Source of the DNA: Ectopseudomonas khazarica
GTDB lineage: Bacteria; Pseudomonadota; Gammaproteobacteria; Pseudomonadales; Pseudomonadaceae
Direction of reading: 5' to 3'
Assembly: GCF_004521985.1 (NCBI RefSeq)
Contig: NZ_SBHZ01000001.1
Span: 310,001 to 374,000, forward strand
DNA length: 64,000 nt
The stretch's first letter is position 1, and every line of letters begins with the position of its first letter. The translations under genes were made by a program, and so were the position numbers. The notes beneath the pieces were generated by a model that saw only the letters and a list, made by a program, of their open reading frames with translations, did not search any database and was not told where the DNA came from. This document shows, piece by piece, positions 28,535-37,446 of the stretch.

Positions 28535-29074
28535 ATGAGCAGCCTCAGCGTCCACCTGAACACCTCTCCGGAACTGCCGAACAAGGTTCTCAACCATGCC
28601 GACGATATCGCCAGCACCCTGGCGGCCGTCGGTATCGACTACCGTCGGCTGGAGCTGCCGCAGGCGTTGCGTCCCGGCTGCGAGGACAGCGAGTTCGACG
28701 CGGCCTACGGGCTGTGGCTGCAGGCGCTGATGGGGGAGCAGGGCTATGTGTGCCAGGAGCTGTTCAACCTGCAGCGCAATCATCCGCAGAAGCTCGAACT
28801 GCGTGCGCGTCACCTCGACGAGCAGGTGCAGGCGAAGGCCAGCGCCTGGCTGTTCATCGGCGGGTTCGCCCAGCTCAACGTGCATCTGGATGGCTACGTC
28901 TACGTGCTGCAGGGCGAGCGTGGCGATCTGCTGACCCTGCCGGGCGGCACCCGCCACTGGTTCGACCTGGGCGAGGAGCCACACGTGCTGGCGCTGCGCC
29001 TGAGCCAGCAGGAAGAGGCGCCGGAACGCAGCGGTGAGGATATCGCCAGTCGCTTCCCGCGCCTGGGCGAGTGA
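28535..29074 (+). CDS. Acireductone dioxygenase-like cupin lacking three metal ligands
   Basis: This 179-residue protein aligns along its full length with MtnD acireductone dioxygenase of methionine salvage, including SPELPNKVL near the start, HPQKLELRARHLDE, GTRHWFD and the ending SGEDIASRFPRL. MtnD holds Fe or Ni with H-x-H-xxx-E and a later His. Here these positions are Q97, Q99 and S103, and only H141 remains. It is therefore unlikely to be a dioxygenase. No mtnB or mtnC gene is adjacent. It looks like a pseudoenzyme kept under selection, or a young decaying copy without frame damage. Confidence 0.8.
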   Translation: MSSLSVHLNTSPELPNKVLNHADDIASTLAAVGIDYRRLELPQALRPGCEDSEFDAAYGLWLQALMGEQGYVCQELFNLQRNHPQKLELRARHLDEQVQAKASAWLFIGGFAQLNVHLDGYVYVLQGERGDLLTLPGGTRHWFDLGEEPHVLALRLSQQEEAPERSGEDIASRFPRLGE

Positions 29075-29154
29075 AGCGCTCGGTCAACCCGCAGGGAACC
29101 CGCGCCGGCCGCTGACTATCCTATGCAGGCAACCCCTTACACAGGAGTGTCGTC

Positions 29155-29346
29155 ATGGGTTCCACCTTCAATGGGCTGATCGGCCTGGTCATCCTGGCCC
29201 TGGATATCTGGGCCATCATCAACGTGGTCAAGAGCGGTGCCGAGACTGGCATCAAGATCCTGTGGATTCTGCTGATCGTGCTGTTGCCGGTGGTCGGCCT
29301 GATCATCTGGGCGCTGATGGGGCCGCGCGGCAACGTCAGGATCTGA
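29155..29346 (+). CDS. PLD-nuclease N-terminal-type two-helix membrane protein
   Basis: This 63-residue protein consists of two membrane helices (FNGLIGLVILALDIWAIIN and ILWILLIVLLPVVGLIIWAL) with the GPRG ending of the PLDc_N family (also seen at the N-terminus of cardiolipin synthases). Here the domain stands alone. AGGAG lies eight bases before the ATG. Function is unknown. Confidence 0.8.
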   Translation: MGSTFNGLIGLVILALDIWAIINVVKSGAETGIKILWILLIVLLPVVGLIIWALMGPRGNVRI

Positions 29347-29384
29347 CCCGGCCGTGCGGCTGGCGCCGCAGGCGTGCGCCGCGT

Positions 29385-29882
29385 TCACAGCGCCAGCTGC
29401 GCCTGGGTCGGCTGCAGCACGCCTTCCAGTTCCAGCAGCCACTGTTTGCGTGACAGGCCGCCGGCATATCCGGTGAGGCTGCCATCACGCCCGATCACCC
29501 GATGGCAGGGCACGATGATCGAGATCGGGTTGGCGCCGTTGGCGGTGCCGACCGCCCGCACCGCCTGGGGGCGCTCGATGACTCTGGCCAGCTCCGAGTA
29601 GCTGCAGGTACGGCCGTAGGGGATGGCCTGCAGCGCCTGCCAGACCTGCTGCTGAAATGCCGTGCCGCGTGGCGCCAGGCGCAGCTCGAAATGGCGGCGC
29701 TGGCCGGCGAAGTACTGGTCGAGCTGGCTGCACACGGCGTCCAGCTCACGGCCGGCAGGCTGCCAGTCGTCCTCGATGCGCCAGGGCCTGCTGTCCAGCT
29801 CCATCAGCAGCAATTGCAGACCGCTGTCGTCGGCGGCGATGAACAGCGGGCCGAGCGGGCTGTCGTGGTAGCGATAGTGCAT
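29385..29882 (-). CDS. ogt: Methylated-DNA-protein-cysteine methyltransferase
   Basis: This 165-residue suicide repair protein removes alkyl groups from O6-alkylguanine. The acceptor Cys is C126 in IIVPCHRVIG, and the DNA-binding helix-turn-helix region YGRTCSYSELARVI precedes it. It is adjacent to alkA on the same strand (3 bases between genes), so the two repair genes form a unit. I see no AdaA-type regulator beside them. Confidence 0.94.
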   Translation of the reverse strand: MHYRYHDSPLGPLFIAADDSGLQLLLMELDSRPWRIEDDWQPAGRELDAVCSQLDQYFAGQRRHFELRLAPRGTAFQQQVWQALQAIPYGRTCSYSELARVIERPQAVRAVGTANGANPISIIVPCHRVIGRDGSLTGYAGGLSRKQWLLELEGVLQPTQAQLAL

Positions 29883-29885
29883 GCT

Positions 29886-30764
29886 TCAGCCTCCTGAATA
29901 GTTGTGCCAGAGATGCGCCGCGGCGTAGGCGCGCCATGGCCGCCAGGCCTCGGCGCGCAGTTGCAGGCGTCGTGCGTCGATGCCTTCGGCGCCCCATACC
30001 GGGGCCTTGAGCAGGCCCAGGTCGCTGGCGGGAAACGCATCGGCCTCGCCGAACGCACGCAGGGCGATGTAGTGCGCCGTCCACGGGCCGATGCCGGGCA
30101 GGGCGCACAGCTGTTCGATCAGCGCTGCGCTGCCGTCCTGCAGGCTCAGTTGCAGGCGGCCGTCGGCGATACAGGCCGCGAAGTGCTGCAGGCACTGCAC
30201 GCGCTTGCCCGGCATGCCGATACCCGTCAGGTCCGCCTCCGCGATCGCCTGCGGGGTAGGGAACAGATGGCTGATGCCCACTGCCTGCGGCGTCTCGATC
30301 GGCGCACCGGCACGTTGCACCAGACGGCCGACGATGGTGACCGCTGCCTTGACCGCCACCTGCTGGCCGACGATGGCGCGCACGGCCTGCTCGAACGGGT
30401 CGAAGGCCACGGGCAGGCGCAGGCCGGGGTTGCGCTGCAGCAGCGGTGCGAGCAGCGCGTCGCGGCTGAGGTGACGGACTATCGTCTCGGGCTCGCTGTC
30501 GAGATCGAACATGCGGCGAACGCGCTGCTCGACGTGATCGAGATGGGCCGGCGAGGTGACCCGGCAGCGCAGTTCCAGGGCGTTCTGTCCGGCCAGCGGC
30601 ATGACCTGCAGCCAACCGGGTACGCCGTCGATCATGAAGCCACGGCTGTAGCTGGCGGCGCTCAGCGACTCCAGGCCGGGAATCGCGCGCAGGGCGAAGT
30701 GGCTGTGGAACTGTTGCCAGTCCCAGGGCGGTTGGTAGGGCAGGAGCAGGGTGATGATGTTCAT
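29886..30764 (-). CDS. alkA: DNA-3-methyladenine glycosylase II (AlkA)
   Basis: This 292-residue base-excision glycosylase removes alkylated purines. It has the N-terminal AlkA fold (residues 1-110) and the HhH-GPD catalytic module: GIGMPGKRVQCLQ, LPGIGPWTAHYIALRAFGE and the catalytic D248 in FPASDLGL. In some pseudomonads this domain is fused to an AraC-type Ada module; here it is not. I start at MNIITLLLPY; the upstream open frame is low-complexity antisense to the AraC gene region. It precedes ogt. Confidence 0.92.
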   Translation of the reverse strand: MNIITLLLPYQPPWDWQQFHSHFALRAIPGLESLSAASYSRGFMIDGVPGWLQVMPLAGQNALELRCRVTSPAHLDHVEQRVRRMFDLDSEPETIVRHLSRDALLAPLLQRNPGLRLPVAFDPFEQAVRAIVGQQVAVKAAVTIVGRLVQRAGAPIETPQAVGISHLFPTPQAIAEADLTGIGMPGKRVQCLQHFAACIADGRLQLSLQDGSAALIEQLCALPGIGPWTAHYIALRAFGEADAFPASDLGLLKAPVWGAEGIDARRLQLRAEAWRPWRAYAAAHLWHNYSGG

Positions 30765-30814
30765 GGCTCGCACCCTAGCTCGGCATCGAGGGCTTGTCAG
30801 CGCGAAGATGACTT

Positions 30815-31855
30815 TCAAACTGCCGGCGGCTGGCCGAACGCCGTCGTCGCGCGTTGATAGCGCCCGGGTGTCGTGCCTTTCCAGCGCTTGAAGGCGTGGA
30901 TGAAGTTGGACAGCTCGCCGTAACCCAGGCGCTCGGCTATTTCCTCCAGGCTCAGTCCGCCAGCGGCCAGCAGCTCCTCGGCCAGCGCCTGGCGCACCTC
31001 GTCCTGCAGACCACGGAAGTGGGTGCCTTCGTCGAGCAGACGGCGGCGCAGAGTGCGGCTGCTCAGGTGCAACTGGCTGGCCACCTGTTCCATGTCGGCC
31101 AGCTGTCCTGGCGATTGCAGCAACAGCTGGCGTACGCGCCCGGCCAGCCCCTGATGCAGCTGATGGCGGGCCAGCAGTGCCTGGCACTGCAGTTCGCAGG
31201 CCTGGACCAGCTGCGGGTTGGCGCGTGGCAGCGGGTTGTCCAGCAGGTCGGCGGAGAACCCCAGGCGGTTGTGCGCGGCGCCGAAGCGTGGCGCCTGGCC
31301 GAAGGCGGCGATGAACGGCGAGACGTCGGCTGGCGCCGCCTGGCGCAGCTCCAGGGCGAGCAAGGGCAACCTGCTGCAGAGCAGTTCGCGTACCACCACC
31401 AGTGCCGCGAGCATGTCACGCTGCACGATGAAGTCCTGCAGCGCCGGTTGCAGTGCCTGGTCATCGAAGCACAGGCTGGCGACGGCGCCCTCGACGTTCA
31501 GGCTGATGCGGGTGAACGCGTAGGTCAGGCCGTGATAGCGCAGCCCCAGCTCCGCCGCCTGGCGCACGTTGGCACTGCTGAGAATGGCGTAGCCCCAGGC
31601 GCCGTAGGTGGTCAGGTGGTAGCGCCGGCCGGCCTGCAGGCCCAGATCGCCGACCCGGGGCAGCGCCTCGACCAGGTTGGCGATCAGTTGCAGTTCGCCT
31701 GCGGCTTCGACCTCGCCGTTCAGACCGGTGAGGTGCACGGGAGTGAGCCCGGTCCCGTGCAGGCACCTGTCCAGGCTCAGGCCGAGGTCGAGCCCCAGCT
31801 GGGTGAGCAACTGGACGCTGATGATGCTGCGCCGGGCAGGCCAGGGTGGTGGCAT
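30815..31855 (-). CDS. AraC-family regulator (arabinose-binding-like N-domain)
   Basis: This 346-residue regulator has an N-terminal arabinose-operon-regulator-like sensing domain (residues about 15-200) and a C-terminal double helix-turn-helix (LHLSSRTLRRRL, then SLEEIAERLGYGELSNFIHAFKRWKGTTPGRYQ). It is divergent from a flavin monooxygenase and esterase, and regulators of this subgroup usually activate the divergent catabolic genes. I start at MPPPWPARR; an ATG 23 codons upstream is also open. From memory the same trio occurs as PA2096-PA2098. Confidence 0.9.
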   Translation of the reverse strand: MPPPWPARRSIISVQLLTQLGLDLGLSLDRCLHGTGLTPVHLTGLNGEVEAAGELQLIANLVEALPRVGDLGLQAGRRYHLTTYGAWGYAILSSANVRQAAELGLRYHGLTYAFTRISLNVEGAVASLCFDDQALQPALQDFIVQRDMLAALVVVRELLCSRLPLLALELRQAAPADVSPFIAAFGQAPRFGAAHNRLGFSADLLDNPLPRANPQLVQACELQCQALLARHQLHQGLAGRVRQLLLQSPGQLADMEQVASQLHLSSRTLRRRLLDEGTHFRGLQDEVRQALAEELLAAGGLSLEEIAERLGYGELSNFIHAFKRWKGTTPGRYQRATTAFGQPPAV

Positions 31856-32104
31856 GAGTTGTCCGAAAATCACAATATCCTGGCCGACTATGCCATAACC
31901 CGGACGTGGCGAGGCAAGTAGCATCCCCTGATCGCCATAAACGGGTGCTTCTGAAAAACGTGGGCGAGGCAGTCAGCGCAAGGCGAAAACAGGCGAAAAA
32001 GTGCAGTTCACAGCTGCAAATCAGCACCTTGAGCCTGTTTTTAACGCAGCGATGACAGCGCAGGTAGTTCTTACGAGGTGCCCATACGGGTCGGGGAGAC
32101 CACA

Positions 32105-33580
32105 ATGCACAACAACCCCCGTACTGACGCGCCCTGGCGCGTGTTGATCATCGGCAGCGGCTTTGCCGGGCTGGGCCTGGCCATGCAGCTGCGCCAGGCC
32201 GGTCAGGAGGACTTCCTGCTGCTGGAAAAAGCCGGCGACGTCGGCGGCACCTGGCGCGACAACAGCTACCCGGGGGCAGCCTGCGACGTGCCCTCGCACC
32301 TGTACTCGTTCTCCTTCGAGGCCAAGCACGACTGGTCGCGCAGGTTCGCACCGCAGGCGGAGATCCATGCCTATATCCGCCAGTGCGTGGAGAAGCACCG
32401 GCTGCATGCGCATATCCGCCTGAGCAGCGAGGTGCTTGGCGCCGACTTCGATGCGGCGCGCGGCATCTGGCGCGTCGAACTGGCTGGCGGCGAGGTGATC
32501 GAGACGCAGGCGCTGGTCAGTGCCTGCGGCCAGCTCAACCGGCCTGCCTATCCGCAGCTGCCGGGTCTGCAGAATTTCCGTGGCGAGGCCTTCCACTCGG
32601 CGCGCTGGCGCCATGACCTCGATCTGAGCGGCAAGCATGTGGCCGTGATCGGCACCGGCGCCTCGGCCATCCAGTTCGTCCCGCAGATCCAGCCCAGGGT
32701 CGCCAGCCTGAGCCTGTTCCAGCGCTCGGCTGCCTACGTGCTGGCCAAGGCGGATCGTGCCTATCGCCCCTGGGAGATCGCCCTCAAACGCCGTCTGCCG
32801 CTGTGGCAGCGTGCCGACCGCCTGCTGCAGTACTTGCACCACGAGGGGCGTGCACTGGCCTTCATCTGTTTTCCCTGGCTGATGCGTGTGTTCCGCCACA
32901 GTTTCACCCGCCACCTGCAACGGCAGATGCCCGACGCCGGCAAGCGGGCGCAACTGCAGCCGGACTACCCCATGGGCTGCAAGCGCATCCTGATCAGTAA
33001 CGATTACTTCCCGGCGCTGGCGCAGGCCAACGTCGAGATCGTCGATTCGCCGATTCACGAAGTGCGTGAACGTTCTCTGCTGACCGCCGACGGTCGCGAG
33101 CATCCCTGCGACGTGCTGATCTACGGCACGGGCTTCACCGCGACCGACTTCCTGGCGCCGATGCGCATCCGTGGGCTCGATGGCCAGGACCTGAACCAGG
33201 CCTGGAAGGACGGCGCGGAGGCGTACAAGGGCATCAGCGTCAGCGGATTTCCCAACCTGTTCCTGCTGTACGGGCCGAATACCAACCTCGGCCACAACTC
33301 GATTCTCTACATGCTGGAGAGCCAGTACGCCTATGTGCTCGGTTGCCTGCGTGCGCTGCGTGAGCAGGGCCTGCGCTATCTCGATCTGCGGCCGCCGGTG
33401 CAGCGCCGGTACAACGCCAGACTGCAACAGGCGACTCATCGAACGATATGGGAACAGGGCTGCGACAGCTGGTACAAGACCGCTACCGGCAAGAACACCA
33501 ACAACTGGCCGGGTTTCACCTTCACCTATCGCCTCATGACCCGTACTCCGGAGCTTGCCGACTATGACTGCGTCCGCTGA
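32105..33580 (+). CDS. Flavin-binding (Baeyer-Villiger-type) monooxygenase
   Basis: This 491-residue FAD/NADPH enzyme carries two Rossmann motifs, GSGFAGLG at residues 17-24 for FAD and GTGASAIQ near 186 for NADPH. The Baeyer-Villiger fingerprint FxGxxxHxxxW is present at 158-168 (FRGEAFHSARW), followed by Arg instead of the usual Pro or Asp. It probably inserts oxygen into a ketone to give an ester or lactone. The start has GGGGAG seven bases upstream. Its stop overlaps the next gene, an esterase that could cleave the ester product. Confidence 0.9.
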   Translation: MHNNPRTDAPWRVLIIGSGFAGLGLAMQLRQAGQEDFLLLEKAGDVGGTWRDNSYPGAACDVPSHLYSFSFEAKHDWSRRFAPQAEIHAYIRQCVEKHRLHAHIRLSSEVLGADFDAARGIWRVELAGGEVIETQALVSACGQLNRPAYPQLPGLQNFRGEAFHSARWRHDLDLSGKHVAVIGTGASAIQFVPQIQPRVASLSLFQRSAAYVLAKADRAYRPWEIALKRRLPLWQRADRLLQYLHHEGRALAFICFPWLMRVFRHSFTRHLQRQMPDAGKRAQLQPDYPMGCKRILISNDYFPALAQANVEIVDSPIHEVRERSLLTADGREHPCDVLIYGTGFTATDFLAPMRIRGLDGQDLNQAWKDGAEAYKGISVSGFPNLFLLYGPNTNLGHNSILYMLESQYAYVLGCLRALREQGLRYLDLRPPVQRRYNARLQQATHRTIWEQGCDSWYKTATGKNTNNWPGFTFTYRLMTRTPELADYDCVR

Positions 33581-34493
33581 ATTCCAAGCCCCCGCCGCCG
33601 AGCAGATGCTGCTGCGCGGCCTGTTGCGCGGTTTCCTGCGTCTGTTCTTTCGCGGGCTGGTGCGGCCACCGATGCCGGTTTCCGGGCAGCGCCGCGTGCT
33701 GCGCGCCCTCACCAGCGTCACCCTGACGCCGCGCGGTGTGCGTCGCAGCGCCTCGACCCTGGGCGGTCGCCCCTGCGAATGGCACCGCGCGCCTGGCGCC
33801 CGCGGCGGCGTGCTGCTCTACCTGCACGGCGGCGCCTTCATGATCGGCGGGCCGGATACGCATCGGGGCATCTGCGCCAGCCTGGCCAAGCGCGCTGGTC
33901 TGGACGTCTGCGCGCTGGATTATCGGCTGGCGCCGGAGCATCCCTATCCGGCGGCGCGCGACGATGTGGTGGCGGCTTACCGGGGCCTGCTGGAGTCGGG
34001 GTATCGCGCGGAGCAGATCGCCATCGGCGGTGATTCTGCCGGCGGCAACCTCAGCCTGGTCGGCTGCCTGCGCATCATCGAGCTGGGCCTGCCGGCTCCT
34101 GCGGCGCTGGTGTGCTTCTCGCCAGCCACCGATTTCACCGGCGAGCGGATGCACCAGCCGCCAGCCGGCGATCCGCTGATCCACCCCAGCTGGGTCGAGC
34201 AGGCCGCCGAACTCTACTGTCCGGCCGGTGTGCCACGTGACGACCCGGGCATGTCGCCGCTGTTCGCCGACCTGCGCTGCTTGCCGCCGACGCTGGTCCA
34301 GGTCGGCGAGGACGAACTGCTGCTGAACGACAGTCTGCGCCTGGCCGAGCGCGCTGCGGCGGCGGGCGTCGACATGCGTCTGGAGCGCTACCCGGGGCTG
34401 TGGCACGTGTTTCAGGCGCATGTCGGCGTGCTGCGTGCGGCGGATTACGCCATCGGGCGGGTGGTGGCCTTTCTGCGCGAACGGGGGCTGTGA
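33564..34493 (+). CDS. HSL-family alpha/beta hydrolase (esterase)
   Basis: This 309-residue esterase of the hormone-sensitive-lipase family has the oxyanion motif HGGAF at 88-92, the nucleophile S158 in GDSAGG, the acid residue in VGEDELL near 250 and the histidine in GLWHVF near 280. It overlaps the monooxygenase by 17 bases, so the two are translationally coupled. The pair would convert a ketone to an ester and then to alcohol and acid. The natural substrate is unknown. Confidence 0.9.
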   Translation: MTASAEFQAPAAEQMLLRGLLRGFLRLFFRGLVRPPMPVSGQRRVLRALTSVTLTPRGVRRSASTLGGRPCEWHRAPGARGGVLLYLHGGAFMIGGPDTHRGICASLAKRAGLDVCALDYRLAPEHPYPAARDDVVAAYRGLLESGYRAEQIAIGGDSAGGNLSLVGCLRIIELGLPAPAALVCFSPATDFTGERMHQPPAGDPLIHPSWVEQAAELYCPAGVPRDDPGMSPLFADLRCLPPTLVQVGEDELLLNDSLRLAERAAAAGVDMRLERYPGLWHVFQAHVGVLRAADYAIGRVVAFLRERGL

Positions 34494-34769
34494 GAGGGGC
34501 GCGGGCGCCCGGCTGGCCAATTGCCGCTGGTCGCCGGCTTCGTTACAAAGACTTTCCATCCAGCGCGCACCTGGCGTTCAGCGACTACCCTTGCAAGGAC
34601 GGCTTTCAGTCCGGCGCTCTGTCGGGCAGTCGTCGATGCGCTTGAAGTAGACACGTCGAGCATCCGCTCGATTCTCGGGGCGGCGCCAGCAGGGGCCGCG
34701 ACACCGTCCAGCCGGGCGGTAGCAATGGGAAAGCGGTCAATCCATCCATAGCCTGAGAGGAGGTCGTTT

Positions 34770-35114
34770 ATGAGCACAGCCTTCCACGAAGACTCCAGCA
34801 CCTCGGTGCTGCGTCGGATGAAAGAAGGGGGGTTCGACTTCGCCCAGTTCCACCCGATCGAGTTCTACGCCATTTTTCCCGATGAGGAGCGGGCCAGAAT
34901 GGCGGCCAGAAATTTTCGCGGCGAGTCGCTCAACGCCCAGGTATCCGCCCGTGAGGACGGCGCCTGGCACCTGCAAATCAGCAAAGTGATGTACGCCACC
35001 CATGCCGGTATTGGCGCGTTCGAGCATGACCTGGAGTCCATTGTCGTCCCGCTGGGCGGCACCCTGGACGGCTGGGGTGTAACCCAGGAGGTGAAAGCGT
35101 CGGCGGTCCGTTAG
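34770..35114 (+). CDS. RraB-like ribonuclease E inhibitor domain protein
   Basis: This 114-residue protein matches the regulator of ribonuclease activity B family: a short N-terminal helix (SVLRRMKEGGFDF), HPIEFYAIFPDEERARMAARNF, and VMYATHAGIGAFEHDLESI near the C-terminus. E. coli RraB binds RNase E and changes mRNA decay; the same role here is inference. AGGAGG lies five bases before the ATG. It is a single gene between repeats-free intergenic stretches. Confidence 0.78.
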   Translation: MSTAFHEDSSTSVLRRMKEGGFDFAQFHPIEFYAIFPDEERARMAARNFRGESLNAQVSAREDGAWHLQISKVMYATHAGIGAFEHDLESIVVPLGGTLDGWGVTQEVKASAVR

Positions 35115-35270
35115 CACGCCTTTCCTGCGGTCTGGCGTGTTCTGCTCCTCTTTCCTGCCGGGGAAGAGGGGCGGAGGGCGCGGCTGACCTGCTGCTGAGA
35201 GCGAGCCGGGACAGACCGGCAGCCTCGACTTGGCCAGCGCCATCACGCAGACTGCGTGGCGGAGGTACTC

Positions 35271-35978
35271 ATGACCGATGTTCTGATCCTGACCCATATC
35301 GATTATTGCCCGCCCGCGCATCTGGCGCAGGTGCTGCAGGCGCGTGGTTGCAGCTTCGACGTGTTACGCGTCGACCTGGGCGAGCTGCGTGGCTATGACC
35401 TCGAGCGACCCAGGGCGGTGGCCGTGATGGGCGGCCCGATGAGCGTCAATGACCCCTTGCCGTGGATCGCCGACGAGGTGGCCGCCCTGCAGCGCCTCAT
35501 CGCCCGCGAAGTGCCGATCATCGGTCATTGCCTTGGCGGCCAGTTGCTGGCCAAGGCTCTCGGCGCCAGCATTCGGCGGATGCCCTACACCGAAGCGGGC
35601 TGGCAGGACATGCAGCGCCATGCGCAGGTGACGGACAGCCCCTGGCTGGTGCACCTGCCCGAGCCGTTCAGCATCTTCCAGTGGCACGGTGACACCTTCG
35701 CCCTGCCCGAGGGCGCGCAGGCGCTGTTCAGCAGCCGCTGGTGCGACAACCAGGCCTTCGCCTGGGGCGACAAGGTGCTGGCGCTGCAGGGCCACCCGGA
35801 GATGACCGAGCCACTGATCGAGTGCTGGCTCGATGACTGGGCGCACTTGCTCGATGAGCGCCAGCCCAGCCAGCAGTCCCTCGCCGAGATGCGCGAGCAG
35901 TTGCCGGAGAAGGTCAGGGCGCTGAATCAGGTGGCCGAGGGCTTCTACGCGCACTGGCTGCAACTGGCGGGTCTGTGA
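35271..35978 (+). CDS. Class I glutamine amidotransferase-like protein
   Basis: This 235-residue protein is a GMP-synthase-type amidotransferase domain without a synthetase partner. The catalytic C87 sits in IGHCLGGQLLAK, and the His-Glu pair is in LALQGHPEMTEPLI. Stand-alone members hydrolyse gamma-glutamyl or related amides; the specificity cannot be told. The ATG at 35271 has GGAGG five bases upstream. Its stop ends two bases before the convergent gene at 35980. Confidence 0.85.
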   Translation: MTDVLILTHIDYCPPAHLAQVLQARGCSFDVLRVDLGELRGYDLERPRAVAVMGGPMSVNDPLPWIADEVAALQRLIAREVPIIGHCLGGQLLAKALGASIRRMPYTEAGWQDMQRHAQVTDSPWLVHLPEPFSIFQWHGDTFALPEGAQALFSSRWCDNQAFAWGDKVLALQGHPEMTEPLIECWLDDWAHLLDERQPSQQSLAEMREQLPEKVRALNQVAEGFYAHWLQLAGL

Positions 35979-35979
35979 G

Positions 35980-36330
35980 CTAGGGGCCCCAATAGTTGAA
36001 GTAGTAGATGCTGCCTGACTGAATCTCGAATTCGATCTCGCCACCGCATTCGATCGTGTGCACACCCGGTGTCGTTTCTCCGGCCACGTCGAGTGGCACC
36101 GGCCAGGGTTCGCCGTCCAGCGAGAGCGTGCCGCAGCCACCGCCGTTGTCATGCTCGACCACCAGGTAGGTCTTGCCATCGGCGCTCGGCTTGTAGCGGC
36201 CGCGAAGCTCGTAGGTGGCGTCCGCATCCATGCCGGCGACGTTCACCAGCAGGACGATGGCGATGGCCAGCAGGATGCAGGCCAGCAGGGCTCCCAGGGC
36301 GATCAGCGCATACTTGAGCACGCGGATCAT
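35980..36330 (-). CDS. Membrane-anchored small protein of unknown function
   Basis: This 116-residue protein has an N-terminal membrane helix (VLKYALIALGALLACILLAIAIVLLV) and a beta-rich exported domain with two cysteines (NGGGCGTLSLDGE and HTIECGGEIEFE) and an aromatic end (SIYYFNYWGP). The cysteines may form a disulfide in the periplasm. Its ATG overlaps the stop of the DinB gene (ATGA), so translation is coupled. I do not recognise the family. Confidence 0.65.
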   Translation of the reverse strand: MIRVLKYALIALGALLACILLAIAIVLLVNVAGMDADATYELRGRYKPSADGKTYLVVEHDNGGGCGTLSLDGEPWPVPLDVAGETTPGVHTIECGGEIEFEIQSGSIYYFNYWGP

Positions 36331-36869
36331 GGCTCGGGCTCGTCGGCGATGCTGGCCAGCAGATCGGTCACCCCGACATCCACCCCGGCCTGCGAGAGCA
36401 GGGTCGTCGCCTGGCCACGATGGTGGGTCTGGTGGTTGAACAGGTGCATCAGCAGGGCGAAGAAGTTCTTTCTCGCCTCGATCCCCCTGGTGTTGCGATA
36501 GGCCAGGGGCTGGTCCAGCTGCTCTTCATTGATCTCCGCAGCCAGCGCCTCGATGCAGGCGTCCAGCTGCACGCGCAGGGCGGTCAGCTCGCGGATGTTC
36601 GCGGCCATCGGCTGATCCAGGCGCGTGGGGCGTTGCAGCCCGGCGAGCGCCTGCAGCGCCCGATGGTTCGCCGGGTGTGCGGCATAGCGCCCGAGCCAGA
36701 TCAGGTCGGCCACCACCAGGTGATTCAGGGTGCCCAGGATCGAGCCGAAGAACGCGCCACGCTCGGCGCTCAATGCCTCGTCGGGCAAACTGGCAGCCGC
36801 AGCGTACAGGCGTTCGTTCATCCAGCTGTTGTAGCGCGCCATCTGGCGGATGTGCTCGATTCTCTGCAT
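36327..36869 (-). CDS. DinB-family metalloenzyme-like protein
   Basis: This 180-residue four-helix protein of the DinB/YfiT family shows the metal-binding histidines in GTLNHLVVADLIWL and LLMHLFNHQTHHRGQA. Such proteins are thiol-dependent transferases or damage-inducible proteins of mostly unknown substrate. I start at MQRIEHIRQMARYN, after GGTGAG. It lies four bases downstream of the GNAT gene and overlaps the next gene by four bases, so the three form an operon. Confidence 0.85.
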   Translation of the reverse strand: MQRIEHIRQMARYNSWMNERLYAAAASLPDEALSAERGAFFGSILGTLNHLVVADLIWLGRYAAHPANHRALQALAGLQRPTRLDQPMAANIRELTALRVQLDACIEALAAEINEEQLDQPLAYRNTRGIEARKNFFALLMHLFNHQTHHRGQATTLLSQAGVDVGVTDLLASIADEPEP

Positions 36870-36873
36870 GCTC

Positions 36874-37446
36874 TCACCGCTGCTGTTGCCTGTCCTGAAG
36901 GCTATACCAATCTTCGCTGAGCAGCCCGTAGAGTGCCGAATCCGATACCTGCCCGTCGATGATCCAGCGTTGGCGGAGCAGACCTTCCTTGCTGAAACCC
37001 AGGCGTTCCAGCGCCCGCCCGGAGGCGGCGTTGCTCGGGTCGATCTCCGCTTCGACGCGGTTGAGCCCCAGGGTTTCGAACCCGTGGCGCAGCAGCTCAC
37101 GGGCCGCCTCCTGGATGTAACCCCGGCCCCAGGCGCTTGAGGCAATGCCGAAGCCGATCTCCGCGCGCCGCGACTCGGGTTCGTAGCTGAACAGCAGGCA
37201 TTTGCCGATCAGCTCGCCGCAGTCCCTGTTGACGATGGCCAGGGTCAGGCGCTGGCCGTCGTGCATGGCCTGGCATTCCGCGCGGATGAAGTCCTGTGCC
37301 ACGGCCTCGCAGGCCCAGGCCGGGGTGTTCCAGTACTGCATGACCTGGGGATCGGAAAAGATTGAGAACAGTGCCGGGGCATCCGCAGCTTCCAGTGGGC
37401 GCAGGAGCAGACGTGGCGTAGTCAGATGGACGGAAAGATCGGGCAT
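36874..37446 (-). CDS. RimJ/RimL-type GNAT acetyltransferase
   Basis: This 190-residue N-acetyltransferase begins with TPRLLLRPLEAADAPALF and contains the acetyl-CoA loop SSAWGRGYIQEAARELL and the C-terminal NAASGRALERLGF, all typical of the RimJ/RimL branch. Substrates may be a protein N-terminus or a small amine. It heads the GNAT-DinB-membrane protein unit. Confidence 0.88.
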   Translation of the reverse strand: MPDLSVHLTTPRLLLRPLEAADAPALFSIFSDPQVMQYWNTPAWACEAVAQDFIRAECQAMHDGQRLTLAIVNRDCGELIGKCLLFSYEPESRRAEIGFGIASSAWGRGYIQEAARELLRHGFETLGLNRVEAEIDPSNAASGRALERLGFSKEGLLRQRWIIDGQVSDSALYGLLSEDWYSLQDRQQQR

